This document shows, one piece after another, positions 40,241-48,402 of a DNA stretch of 64,000 bases; within the stretch, counting starts at the first letter, position 1; each line of letters opens with the position of its first letter. Origin of the DNA: CBDBON01 sp965208395 (GTDB lineage Bacteria; Chloroflexota; Dehalococcoidia; Lucifugimonadales; CBDBON01). The stretch spans positions 620,001-684,000 of the forward strand of contig CBDBON010000002.1 of the NCBI GenBank assembly GCA_965208395.1. The letters run 5' to 3'. Made by a program: the position numbers and the translations under genes. Below the pieces are notes generated by a model. It was not told the DNA's origin. It ran no database searches and saw only the letters and a program-made list of their open reading frames with translations.

Positions 40241-41224
40241 GTGTTGGGCATTGCGGCTCTCTCCCTTTTCGCGTCGGCCTGCGGAGACGGCAGCGACGAG
40301 ACCGAGACGCCTCCCATACAGTCGCCGCCTGCCGCGCCAACCAGCACGCCCGTAGCCAGCGGCGTCCCCGCCGCCCCGCCGATGCCCACTCCGTCAGCCG
40401 CGGAGCTGGCCGGCCCGGGAAAGATCGCCTTCTGGTCGACCAAAGACGGCAACGCCGAGATATACGCGATGAACAGCGACGGCTCCAACGTAACCCGTCT
40501 CACCTTCCACAACGCGATCGACACGGTGCCCGACTGGTCTCCTGACGGCAGCAGGGTACTGTTCGCGTCCAACAGGGTAGACAACTTCGAGATATACGTG
40601 ATGGACGCCGACGGGTCGAACGTGAAGCGTCTCACGGTCGATCCGTCCCTAGACACTCTTCCCGACTGGTCTCCTGACGGGACCAAGATAGCGTTCGTCT
40701 CCGCGAGGGACGGATTCCCGCAGATCTACGTGATGAACGCCGACGGGTCGAACGTAACGCGCCTTACCGACAACTTCGAGGAGAACTTCGCGCCAGGATG
40801 GTCGCCCGACGGAACCAGGATCGTCTTTACTTCGGGCGTGCGGTCCGACACCGACATATACGTGATGGACGCCGACGGCTTCAACGTTGTGCGCCTGACG
40901 GACGACTCTGATTTCGAGGAGGACCCGACCTGGTCTCCGGACGGCGCCAAGATCGCCTTCAGATCCGCCGCGCCAGGAACCGCCGACACCAACATCTTCG
41001 TGATAGACGCCGACGGCTCCAACAAGACCGCGCTCACCACGCATCCGGCGGCCGACCTGTTTCACGCATGGTCGCCGGATGGCAGCAAGATCGTCTTCAC
41101 GACGGAGCGGGACGGTAACCTGGAGCTGTACATCATGGACGCCGACGGCTCCAATCCAACCCGTCTCACGGAAGACCCGGCGAAAGACGGCACTCCCGAC
41201 TGGTCGGTAGGCAGCGTGCCCTAA
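40241..41224 (+). CDS. TolB-like beta-propeller lipoprotein
   Basis: About 327 residues. MLGIAALSLFASACGDG is a lipoprotein signal, though a better signal with arginines (RFVRGLTAVLGIAAL) lies just upstream in frame without a conventional start codon. After a Pro/Thr linker come six PD40 repeats of about 43 residues. Each contains EIYVMDADGSNVTRLT and WSPDGTKIAF, forming a six-bladed propeller like the C-terminus of TolB. Such lipoproteins are often surface scaffolds or ligand binders. No tol or pal genes are adjacent. Confidence 0.83.
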   Translation: MLGIAALSLFASACGDGSDETETPPIQSPPAAPTSTPVASGVPAAPPMPTPSAAELAGPGKIAFWSTKDGNAEIYAMNSDGSNVTRLTFHNAIDTVPDWSPDGSRVLFASNRVDNFEIYVMDADGSNVKRLTVDPSLDTLPDWSPDGTKIAFVSARDGFPQIYVMNADGSNVTRLTDNFEENFAPGWSPDGTRIVFTSGVRSDTDIYVMDADGFNVVRLTDDSDFEEDPTWSPDGAKIAFRSAAPGTADTNIFVIDADGSNKTALTTHPAADLFHAWSPDGSKIVFTTERDGNLELYIMDADGSNPTRLTEDPAKDGTPDWSVGSVP

Positions 41225-41261
41225 GGGTGTCTGGGCGAAGGTGCCTGCCGAGCCACATCAT

Positions 41262-41322
41262 CCGTTCGCCCTAAGCCCGTCGAAGGGCCGTCCATGGTTC
41301 GACAAGCTCACCCCGAACGATC
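41262..41322. repeat. Inverted pair of dispersed elements
   Basis: CCGTTCGCCCTAAGCCCGTC-GAAGGGCC (41262-41289) is the reverse form and GGTTCGACAAGCTCACCCC-GAACGA (41297-41322) the forward form of the element at 10914. Together they form an imperfect hairpin after the TolB-like gene. Confidence 0.6.
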
Positions 41323-41357
41323 TGCAGACTACGACTGGACTTCTCCACACTCTCTAG

Positions 41358-41438
41358 CAGACGGGCCATGGGACCCATGCGCGGCAGGTAGTGGCCGTCA
41401 CCAACGAGATGCTGGCCGGACTGACTGTGCCCTCTTAG
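41358..41438 (+). pseudogene. Second fragment ending NEMLAGLTVPS
   Basis: Open only from a TAG at 41355 to the TAG at 41436-41438. It reads ...VVAVTNEMLAGLTVPS. Twelve residues match the fragment at 40062-40172 (T[DN]EMLAGLTVPS). The DNA differs mainly at third codon positions. There is no start or upstream domain, so it is a decayed copy. Confidence 0.55.
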
Positions 41439-41474
41439 TCTGAAGTCTCGCTGCGTTGGAGAAGAGCGCCTATC

Positions 41475-42623
41475 TCAATCTTCCCCCGCCTCCGCGGAGG
41501 GAGAGGTTGGGACCTCCATGATGCGGGCCATCGTACCGCCCAGGATCAGGTCTATGTCCGTCTTGCTGAGGATGTCAGCACAGTTGACCCTGATCGAGTC
41601 GATGCACTGAAGGTAGGTGTAGTGGCGCAGGTTCTGCGGTATGTCGGTGCCCCACGCCAGATGGTCGGGCCCGATCCGCTCGACCATCCGGAGCAGCGCC
41701 GACCTTATCTGGGGCATCGGGTAGTCCCAGTCGCCGCCGAAGTTATTTACGAAGAGTAGCTGGAGGTTGAAGTTCGGGCTATCCAACGGCGCCGCGTCGA
41801 ACACTTCTCCCGGTATCTCCAGGGAGTCGTCGGTCATGAAGCTGCGGAAGTTCAGGCCGTGCGTCAGCACGACGGTGACGTCGGGATGTCGCTCCATCCA
41901 CCTGCCCAAGCTTCTCAGGTCATCCAACAGGGGATCCCTGCCCTCCCCGCCTTCGACCGGTATCCCCAGCCCGGTGAAGAAGACCGGGATGTCCAAGTCG
42001 GCCACAGCGTCCCACCAGGGGCGGAACAGGGGGGCGTCCCAGTGGTCGCTCTGGCCGTACCAGAATCTGGTGAAGCCCAGCCATTGGAGACCGTGAAGAC
42101 CCAGGCTGTTGACGGCGTGGTCCAGCTTGGCGATGCACCTGTCCATCTCCCCCCTGACGAGCCACTCCTCGACGTGCGCCAGCGCGTGGAGCCGTCCCGG
42201 GAATCGTCTGACGCAGTCAGCTACGAACTCGTTGCCGATACCCAGGTAGGGACTTCGGTGGAGCAGGGCCCAGTCGACGCGGGCGTGATCCATCTCCGCC
42301 ACGAGCTGCTCGGCTGAGTAGCCGTTGATTACGTTGGTCGGAGGCATCACCTGCCGAACATGGGTCTCTCCATTCTCCTCCCACTGGTAACGTCCGTAGC
42401 CGCCGGGACGGAAGCCGCACTCCCTCAGTGAGTCGAAGCTACCGCCGGAGGCCGGGTCCCACATGGCGCTTCCGTCTCCCGGCACACCGTCGCGGAGCCG
42501 CCACACTGGCTGGAAGTTCGCCGCCATCCCATACTGGAGGTACTGCATGAACTCCGTGCGCGTCTTGAACCCCATCCTGCCGCGCTGGTCGGGAACGCAG
42601 TAGGCGTGTCCCTCGTAGATCAT
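41475..42623 (-). CDS. Amidohydrolase-2 family protein (tandem paralogue 2)
   Basis: 382 residues, predicted TIM-barrel metal-dependent hydrolase or decarboxylase of the ACMSD/gamma-resorcylate group (PF04909). It starts MIYEGHAYCVPDQRG. The first metal motif reads GHxY instead of HxH. Other landmarks are HRSPYLGIGNEFVADCVRRF, VFFTGLGIP, VTVVLTHGLNF (second-strand histidine) and LAWGTDIPQNLRHY (final aspartate). The start ATGA overlaps the upstream paralogue's stop by 4 nt. Last gene of the operon that begins at 46008. Substrate unknown. Confidence 0.82.
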   Translation of the reverse strand: MIYEGHAYCVPDQRGRMGFKTRTEFMQYLQYGMAANFQPVWRLRDGVPGDGSAMWDPASGGSFDSLRECGFRPGGYGRYQWEENGETHVRQVMPPTNVINGYSAEQLVAEMDHARVDWALLHRSPYLGIGNEFVADCVRRFPGRLHALAHVEEWLVRGEMDRCIAKLDHAVNSLGLHGLQWLGFTRFWYGQSDHWDAPLFRPWWDAVADLDIPVFFTGLGIPVEGGEGRDPLLDDLRSLGRWMERHPDVTVVLTHGLNFRSFMTDDSLEIPGEVFDAAPLDSPNFNLQLLFVNNFGGDWDYPMPQIRSALLRMVERIGPDHLAWGTDIPQNLRHYTYLQCIDSIRVNCADILSKTDIDLILGGTMARIMEVPTSPSAEAGED

Positions 42624-43846
42624 CGCCCCTCCTCCCCGACCGACATGATGCGGGCCATGTTTCCGCCGAGGATCAGGGCCATCTCGTCCGGCAGGTCGTG
42701 GGAGCCGTCGTAACGCGGACGAGCCCGGCGCATGTCCCCATGTCGTACGGACGGCAGCCGCTGAGGCCCCAGGAAGTCGTAGTAGAGCCGGATGTAGTCG
42801 AGCGACTGCCTGTAGGTGTAGTGCCGGAGCACGAATGGGAGATCGGTGCCCCAGATGAGGCGGTCGGCGCCGAGCCTTGCGACCAGTCTTTCGAAGGTGC
42901 GCCGCACCTGTGGAGTGGGATACTCCCACTGCCGTCCGAAGAAGTTGGGAAACTCCACCTGCAGGTGAAGCCGCGGGCTGTCGACCGGGGCCGCCTCGAA
43001 CACCGCGTCCGGGACATCGAGCCCCTCGTCCGTCGCGAACAGCATCCAGTTGAGTCCGTGGGTGAGCACAACCGTAACGTCCGGGTAGCGCTCCATCCAG
43101 CGCCTCAGCGTGCGCAGCTCATCCAGGTAGCTTTGGACGGCGCCGGGCGTCCCGCTGCCCGTCGCGCGAGGCGGCGGTCCCGTCCTCGAAACGAGGGTGA
43201 AGAATACGGGGATGTCGAGCGCCGCGACCGCGTCCCAGAAGGGACGAAAGCCCTCGGAGTCCCATGCCTCCGTCTGTCCGTACAGGTCGAGATTTGCGGG
43301 GTGGAACTGGAGACCGTGAAGCTCGAACTCCCGTATCCCCCTCAAGAGCCGGGCGATAGCCTCGTCCGGGCTGGTCTGGACGAGCCACTCCTCTACGTAT
43401 GCGAGTCCGTGAAGCCGCTCCGGGAAGCGCTTTACGCAGTCGGCGATGAATTCGTTGCCGACGCCCAGATACGGCGTCCGGTGGATCAGAGCCCGTCGTA
43501 CGCCTGCGAAGTCCATCTGCGCCACCAGCATCTCGGCAGTGAAACTCATCCCGGTCAGACCGGGCGGCAGCACCTGCTTGTAGTAGCCTTCGCCGTCCAC
43601 GGTCCACTCGAATCGGCCATGGCCCGCCGCACGGAACCCGCAGTCCCTTAGGGCATCGAAGCTCCATCCCCGCGACGGATCGGCCAGTCCACCGCTGTCG
43701 GCCGGCGCCCGGTCGGCCGCGCGGAAGGCGGGCTGGTGATGGAAGGCCGCCGCGAGCTGCAGGTGGCGCATGTACTCGCCGCGGTCCGTCCACCCCGCGT
43801 TGCCTCTCAGATCGGGAAAGCAGTAGACGTGCCCGTCGTAGATCAT
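42620..43846 (-). CDS. Amidohydrolase-2 family protein (tandem paralogue 1)
   Basis: 408 residues. Shares its whole architecture with the next gene: MIYDGHVYCFPDLRG, LIHRTPYLGVGNEFIADCVKRF, VVLTHGLNWMLF, LIWGTDLPFVLRHYTYRQSLDYIR, and a C-terminal LILGGNMARIM. The two are clearly a tandem duplication, moderately diverged, which suggests separate substrates or a heteromer. It lies 13 nt after the SDR gene. Predicted metal-dependent hydrolase or decarboxylase of the TIM-barrel type; the first metal motif also lacks the second histidine. Confidence 0.82.
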   Translation of the reverse strand: MIYDGHVYCFPDLRGNAGWTDRGEYMRHLQLAAAFHHQPAFRAADRAPADSGGLADPSRGWSFDALRDCGFRAAGHGRFEWTVDGEGYYKQVLPPGLTGMSFTAEMLVAQMDFAGVRRALIHRTPYLGVGNEFIADCVKRFPERLHGLAYVEEWLVQTSPDEAIARLLRGIREFELHGLQFHPANLDLYGQTEAWDSEGFRPFWDAVAALDIPVFFTLVSRTGPPPRATGSGTPGAVQSYLDELRTLRRWMERYPDVTVVLTHGLNWMLFATDEGLDVPDAVFEAAPVDSPRLHLQVEFPNFFGRQWEYPTPQVRRTFERLVARLGADRLIWGTDLPFVLRHYTYRQSLDYIRLYYDFLGPQRLPSVRHGDMRRARPRYDGSHDLPDEMALILGGNMARIMSVGEEGR

Positions 43847-43859
43847 GAGGAGCTTCCGG

Positions 43860-44672
43860 CTAGTGCGACATCCACTGACCGCCGTTCATGTTGATCGACT
43901 GGCCGTGTATCCATGAGGCAGCCTCCGTGCACAGATAGGCGATGAAGCCTCCCAGCTCGTCGTCGGTGCCGGCCCTGCGCACCGGGATCGCATCGACCAG
44001 CTTCTGCCACGTCTCCCCCCTGCCCAAATCGTCGACCCGTGATGTATCGACGCTGCCGGGGCATACGCAGTTGACGTTGATCCCGTACAGTCCGAACTCA
44101 TGGGCTAGGCTCTGCGTCATCCCCACCTGCGCGAAGCAGGCCGCATTGTAGGCCAACGAGTGGGCCCCTCCCATCTTGCCCGAACCGGACGAGACGACGA
44201 CGATCTTGCCGCCCTCCTCCTGATCTATCAGCACCTTGCCGATCGCCCGGCTGAGGAGGAAGAGTCCAAGCACCTTGACGTCCTGTACCTTCTGGAAGAT
44301 GGCTTCGTCCAGGTCCAGTGCAGACTTGCGATCCGGACCCCTGGCGTAGGCAGCGTTGCTGACGAGTATATCGATCCGGCCAAACTCATCGAGGACCCGG
44401 TCGACCATCGTGTCAACGCTGGCGGCGTCTGCTACGTCGAGCACCAACGGAAGGGCACGGCGGCCCACCTCACGAACCTGATCCGCGGTGCTTTCTATGT
44501 CACGCCAGCCGACCTCCTTCTCGTCCGGTGGGAATGTGGCGGGGTCCCGTCCGGTCCCGGTTGGGACGACGTCCGCACCCAGGCGGGCCAACGCTACCGA
44601 AGCGCCTCTGCCGATGCCTCTAAGCCGACCCGCTCCCGTGACTATCGCCACCTTGCCCTCGAGCTCATCCAT
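43860..44672 (-). CDS. SDR-family protein with catalytic Lys replaced by Cys
   Basis: 270 residues. The Rossmann fold is complete: VAIVTGAGRLRGIGRGASVAL (the TGxxxGxG loop), LDVADAAS, LVSNAAYARG (NAG-type), IVVVSSGSGKMGG (catalytic serine), and NVNCVCPGSVDTSRV. The catalytic motif YxxxK is Y-N-A-A-C, with TGC where AAG or AAA is expected. The enzyme may thus be a weak reductase, a binding protein, or have a compensating residue. ATG 44672 is used; upstream frame lacks homology. Operon with the aminotransferase (10-nt gap) and the hydrolases (13-nt gap). Confidence 0.85.
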   Translation of the reverse strand: MDELEGKVAIVTGAGRLRGIGRGASVALARLGADVVPTGTGRDPATFPPDEKEVGWRDIESTADQVREVGRRALPLVLDVADAASVDTMVDRVLDEFGRIDILVSNAAYARGPDRKSALDLDEAIFQKVQDVKVLGLFLLSRAIGKVLIDQEEGGKIVVVSSGSGKMGGAHSLAYNAACFAQVGMTQSLAHEFGLYGINVNCVCPGSVDTSRVDDLGRGETWQKLVDAIPVRRAGTDDELGGFIAYLCTEAASWIHGQSINMNGGQWMSH

Positions 44673-44682
44673 ACTTGCCTCC

Positions 44683-46008
44683 CTACGAACGCAGCCTCTG
44701 GATGACACGCCGCGTCGCGTCGACCAGCCTGTCCACCTCCGCGTCACCTGTCAGCACATTGACCGAGCTACCGGGCAAAACGCCTTCGTTCATCAGACCG
44801 ACCGTAAGTCCTCTCTGGAGCTCGCCGTCCACGTCCAGCGTCGACCGGTGATCGATGATCTCGTTCGCCGTGAAGTGGAGCCCGAACAGGGACGCGACCC
44901 CTGTCACCTGGTTGGGAATCTCGAACTCGTCGAGGACGGCGCGCAGCTTGCCGCGGAGCGACTCCCCCACCTGCGCGAGCTGCTCGTATACGGGCGAAGT
45001 CAGACGGCTGAGGGTCGCCTCGCCGGCGGCCATCGTCACCGGATTGGCGTTGAACGTGCCGGCGTGCAACACGACCGGACCTTCCCCTCTCGGATCGAAG
45101 AGGTCCATGAGGTCTCCACGACCGCCGAACGCGCCGGCCGGTGTGCCTCCGCCGACCGTCTTGCCCAGCGCCGTCATGTCCGGGACGACTCCCAGCAGCT
45201 CCTGAGCACCGCCGGGAGAGACACGGGCGCTCTGCACCTCGTCGAATATGAGGATGATGCCCATCTCCCGCGTCAGATCGCGCATTCCGTTCAGAAACTC
45301 CGCTCCGGCGGGTGTGTGGCCCAGCACAGAGGCCACCGGCTCCATGATGACACAGGAGAGATCGTCGCAGTTCTCCCGGAGGATGCGCTCGCTCTCCTCC
45401 AGATTGTTGTAACGCAGCACTATCACGTCCTCCAGCAGGCTCGGAGGCTGCCCGGGATAGTCGTGAACCACCGTGGGGCCGTCGGGATTGAGGCTGCCGA
45501 CGGGCACCCGGTGGCTTATCGTGGCGTACTCGTGAGCGCCCTGGTAGGTCCCCTCGAACTTGGCGATCTTGTGCTTCCTCGTGAACGCGCGGGCCGCGCG
45601 GATCGCGTTGAGCGTCGCCTCGGTGCCGGAGTTGGTAAAGCGGACCGAGTCCATCGAGGGGATGCGCTCGCACAGGAGCCTGGCGAGCCGCGTCTGCGAC
45701 TCCACCGGATTGCTGAAGGAGTAGCCGGAGGCGACGGCCCGATGCATCGCCTCAACCACGTCCGGATGGGCGTGGCCTAGTATGAGGCTGGTCGCGTTAT
45801 TGCCGAAGTCGAGGTACTCGTTGCCGTCGACGTCGTAGACGTAGTGCCCCTTGCCGCGTTCGGCGTAGACCGGGTGGGGATCGAAGTAGTGCGCTGCCCT
45901 GGAGGTACCGCCCGGCAGATAGTTGACGGCTTCCTGGTGGAGCCTCCTGGACCTCGGAGTCCGGGCAACGTACTGCTCGACCTCTCGCTGCACGCGGTGC
46001 TCAGCCAT
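44683..46008 (-). CDS. Class III aminotransferase (glutamate-1-semialdehyde aminomutase-like)
   Basis: 441-residue PLP enzyme. LPGGTSRAAHYFDPHPVYAERGKGHYVYDVDGNEYLDFGNNAT is the N-terminal signature of this branch. RFTNSGTEATLNAIRAAR binds cofactor phosphate, LIFDEVQSAR contains the aspartate that contacts the pyridine nitrogen, and LGKTVGGGTPAGAFGG has the Schiff-base lysine. It is closer to GSAM-like enzymes of unknown substrate than to true HemL, and no heme genes are near. First gene of a four-gene operon, so it probably starts the pathway by removing or moving an amino group. Confidence 0.87.
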   Translation of the reverse strand: MAEHRVQREVEQYVARTPRSRRLHQEAVNYLPGGTSRAAHYFDPHPVYAERGKGHYVYDVDGNEYLDFGNNATSLILGHAHPDVVEAMHRAVASGYSFSNPVESQTRLARLLCERIPSMDSVRFTNSGTEATLNAIRAARAFTRKHKIAKFEGTYQGAHEYATISHRVPVGSLNPDGPTVVHDYPGQPPSLLEDVIVLRYNNLEESERILRENCDDLSCVIMEPVASVLGHTPAGAEFLNGMRDLTREMGIILIFDEVQSARVSPGGAQELLGVVPDMTALGKTVGGGTPAGAFGGRGDLMDLFDPRGEGPVVLHAGTFNANPVTMAAGEATLSRLTSPVYEQLAQVGESLRGKLRAVLDEFEIPNQVTGVASLFGLHFTANEIIDHRSTLDVDGELQRGLTVGLMNEGVLPGSSVNVLTGDAEVDRLVDATRRVIQRLRS

Positions 46009-46110
46009 TTTCCTCACTCCGTGGCGAACGATCCGGCCGGTGCGAGGAATGGTACTCCACCAAGGTGGTCGGCTCAAGCGGCTCAGCCCCTCGCATAGTT
46101 ACCGGAAGAC

Positions 46111-46140
46111 TGGATTCCGGCTCGGGGGCCGGAATGGCGG
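46111..46140. repeat. REP-like palindrome TGGATTCCGGC...GCCGGAATG
   Basis: ATTCCGGC (46114-46121) pairs with GCCGGAAT (46128-46135) across TCGGGG. It has the same pattern as the element at 53354-53381. Confidence 0.7.
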
Positions 46141-46224
46141 ACGGCAGACGGGGCGTGTGGACTCCGCCGGTGTGCTAGGGTATGTGCTCCAGATACCGGC
46201 CAGTCAACGCGGTAGGGGTTCGTG

Positions 46225-48402
46225 ATGTTTCATCAAGAGGCCGAGCCGGCCCCAGCCGGCCGGCTCGTGAAGGGGTCCCTCGTCGTGTGGGGAGGCGCGA
46301 TTCTGCTGGCCGTCCTGAGCTGCGATCCCGGGACCGGCGTGTCTACTCCCATTCCTACGGCCGCCGTTCCATATGCGGCCTCCCCGGTGACTCCCTTCAC
46401 GAACGTGGCGCCGGAGGCGCTGAGGCAGGGTTTCGAGGTATGGAATGATCGTCCCGGCGTGGCGGTGTTCGACTACGACCGCGACGGAGACCTCGACATC
46501 TACATCACCGCCGAGGCCGGACACGCCAACTGGCTCTACCGAAACGACGGCGGCGACGGCTTCACTGACGTGGCCCAGGAGGCGGGCGTGGCGGCGACGA
46601 CCGCCAACAGCACCGGAGTAGCAGCCTGCGACCTCGACAACGACGGCTACCAGGACCTCTATGTCGGGGCCTGGGGCAACCCCAGGGACGGCCTGGGATT
46701 CCGCTCTCCGCCAGAGTACCAGGGCAGCTCTGACCTCCTGTTCCACAACAACGGCGACGGCTCCTTCACAGACATCACCAGACACGCCTTCGGAGACAAG
46801 GTCAACATCCGCTCCGCCACCACCATCGCCTGTGCAGACGTGGACAACGACGGCTGGCTCGACATCTACGTCGGCAACCTCGCAGACGACGACTTCAGGG
46901 ACTTCGCCACCGCAAACCATCCAGGTCACTATAACCTCCTGTTCCACAACAACAAGGACCTCACCTTCGACGAGATCGCCGAGGAGGCGGGGGTGCACGG
47001 CCCTCAGATCGTGATGCGGAACTCGGACGGTCGTCCTATTAGCTTCAAGGACCCCGAGACAGGCGAGAGGTACGAGGGGTACGACCCGACCTTCAGGGAC
47101 AAGCTTGGCAACGTGGTAGGGGAGCCGACGGGGCAGACGCACTCCGTGATGTTCTTCGACTACGACGACGACGGGGACGGCGATCTGTGGGTGGCCAACG
47201 ACGGCGACCGCCTTCACGTGTACCGGAACGACTCGTCCGGGGGAGAGATAAGGTTCACGGCGGTGGCGAGGACGATGGCTATCGACACCGTGGGGGCGTG
47301 GATGGCGTTCGCGCTCGGTGACTACGACGGCGACGCCGACCTGGACGTGTTCGTCGCCAACATCGGCTTCCACCCGCGGCTGTATCCGCCTCAGAAGACG
47401 CCCGGAGGCTACTGCGGCTACCATGAGTCGTTCGCCTGGGGCACGTGTCTGCACTTCCTGTTGCGGAACGACGGGACGCGCGAGGTCCCCGAGGTGGGCA
47501 CCGTCGGGGACTTTCTGGACGTTGCGCCGTCGACGGTCGTGGAGCCTAGTCCGCTGATGCCGCCCGCATCGCTGGACCCCTCGAACATCGACGACAGCCA
47601 GAAGGTGCCGACCGGGCTGTCGGCGTACGATTTCAGCTTTGGGACGACCTTCTTCGACTACGACAACGACGGAGACGAGGATCTGTACTGGCTCGGCTCC
47701 ACGCTCGCCCGCGGCGAGGCGCCCCAGGGGCACGTCTTTCAGGGCGCCGGACGAATGCTGGAGAGCGATGCCGGCGGCTCTTTTCAGGACATCACCGTCC
47801 GGGCGCATCTTCTGGACATCGTCGGAGTGAACTATGCGCCTGTGGACAGTGGCGATGTCCCGTGGAATCCGGCATCGTTGCGCATCAGCAGCGACCTTCA
47901 CGAGAACGGGAAGGGGCTGGCTCACGGGGACCTGAACGGCGACGGGTACGTCGATCTCGTCGGCACGAACAGCAGCGGGGACATATACGTGAACCCGGCC
48001 GAGTCGATGGCGGCCAGGGGCCGCGGCACCCAGCTGTTGCCTCCCGTCCGGCCCGCTCCGGGTCCGCTGTTCGTATGGATGAACGGAGGAGGCGACCACC
48101 ACTGGCTCACCGTCCGGCTCAGGGGCAGGATGGCCGTGGACGGGACAGGAAGCAACGCCGACGGAATCGGCGCGCGGGTCTACGTGACGACGACCGCGAC
48201 GAACGGCGAGTCCGTCGTTCAGGTCCAGGAGGTCCACACCGGGGCGACCTACCTGTCGATGCACAGCCTCGACCTGGAGTTCGGCCTGGGAGCCGCGGAG
48301 GTGGTCGACCGTATCTCCGTGCGTTGGCCCAGCGGACGAGTCCAGGACCTGACCGACATAGCTGCAGACAAGGTGATTACCATAACGGAGCCTGAGAGAT
48401 GA
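46225..48402 (+). CDS. ASPIC/UnbV-domain lipoprotein with FG-GAP/VCBS repeats
   Basis: 725 residues from ATG 46225 (a GTG precedes it). RLVKGSLVVWGGAILLAVLSC is a lipoprotein signal. Seven or so calcium-binding repeat blades follow: DYDRDGDLDIYI, DLDNDGYQDLYVG, DVDNDGWLDIYVG, DYDDDGDGDLWVAND, DYDGDADLDVFVAN, DYDNDGDEDLYWLG and DLNGDGYVDLVG. Together they form a propeller. The C-terminal 90 residues (IGARVYVTTT...VDRISVRWPSGRVQDL) are the ASPIC/UnbV domain. It is exported and probably binds a surface ligand. The 4-nt ATGA overlap with the Gfo/Idh gene couples their translation. Confidence 0.88.
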   Translation: MFHQEAEPAPAGRLVKGSLVVWGGAILLAVLSCDPGTGVSTPIPTAAVPYAASPVTPFTNVAPEALRQGFEVWNDRPGVAVFDYDRDGDLDIYITAEAGHANWLYRNDGGDGFTDVAQEAGVAATTANSTGVAACDLDNDGYQDLYVGAWGNPRDGLGFRSPPEYQGSSDLLFHNNGDGSFTDITRHAFGDKVNIRSATTIACADVDNDGWLDIYVGNLADDDFRDFATANHPGHYNLLFHNNKDLTFDEIAEEAGVHGPQIVMRNSDGRPISFKDPETGERYEGYDPTFRDKLGNVVGEPTGQTHSVMFFDYDDDGDGDLWVANDGDRLHVYRNDSSGGEIRFTAVARTMAIDTVGAWMAFALGDYDGDADLDVFVANIGFHPRLYPPQKTPGGYCGYHESFAWGTCLHFLLRNDGTREVPEVGTVGDFLDVAPSTVVEPSPLMPPASLDPSNIDDSQKVPTGLSAYDFSFGTTFFDYDNDGDEDLYWLGSTLARGEAPQGHVFQGAGRMLESDAGGSFQDITVRAHLLDIVGVNYAPVDSGDVPWNPASLRISSDLHENGKGLAHGDLNGDGYVDLVGTNSSGDIYVNPAESMAARGRGTQLLPPVRPAPGPLFVWMNGGGDHHWLTVRLRGRMAVDGTGSNADGIGARVYVTTTATNGESVVQVQEVHTGATYLSMHSLDLEFGLGAAEVVDRISVRWPSGRVQDLTDIAADKVITITEPER

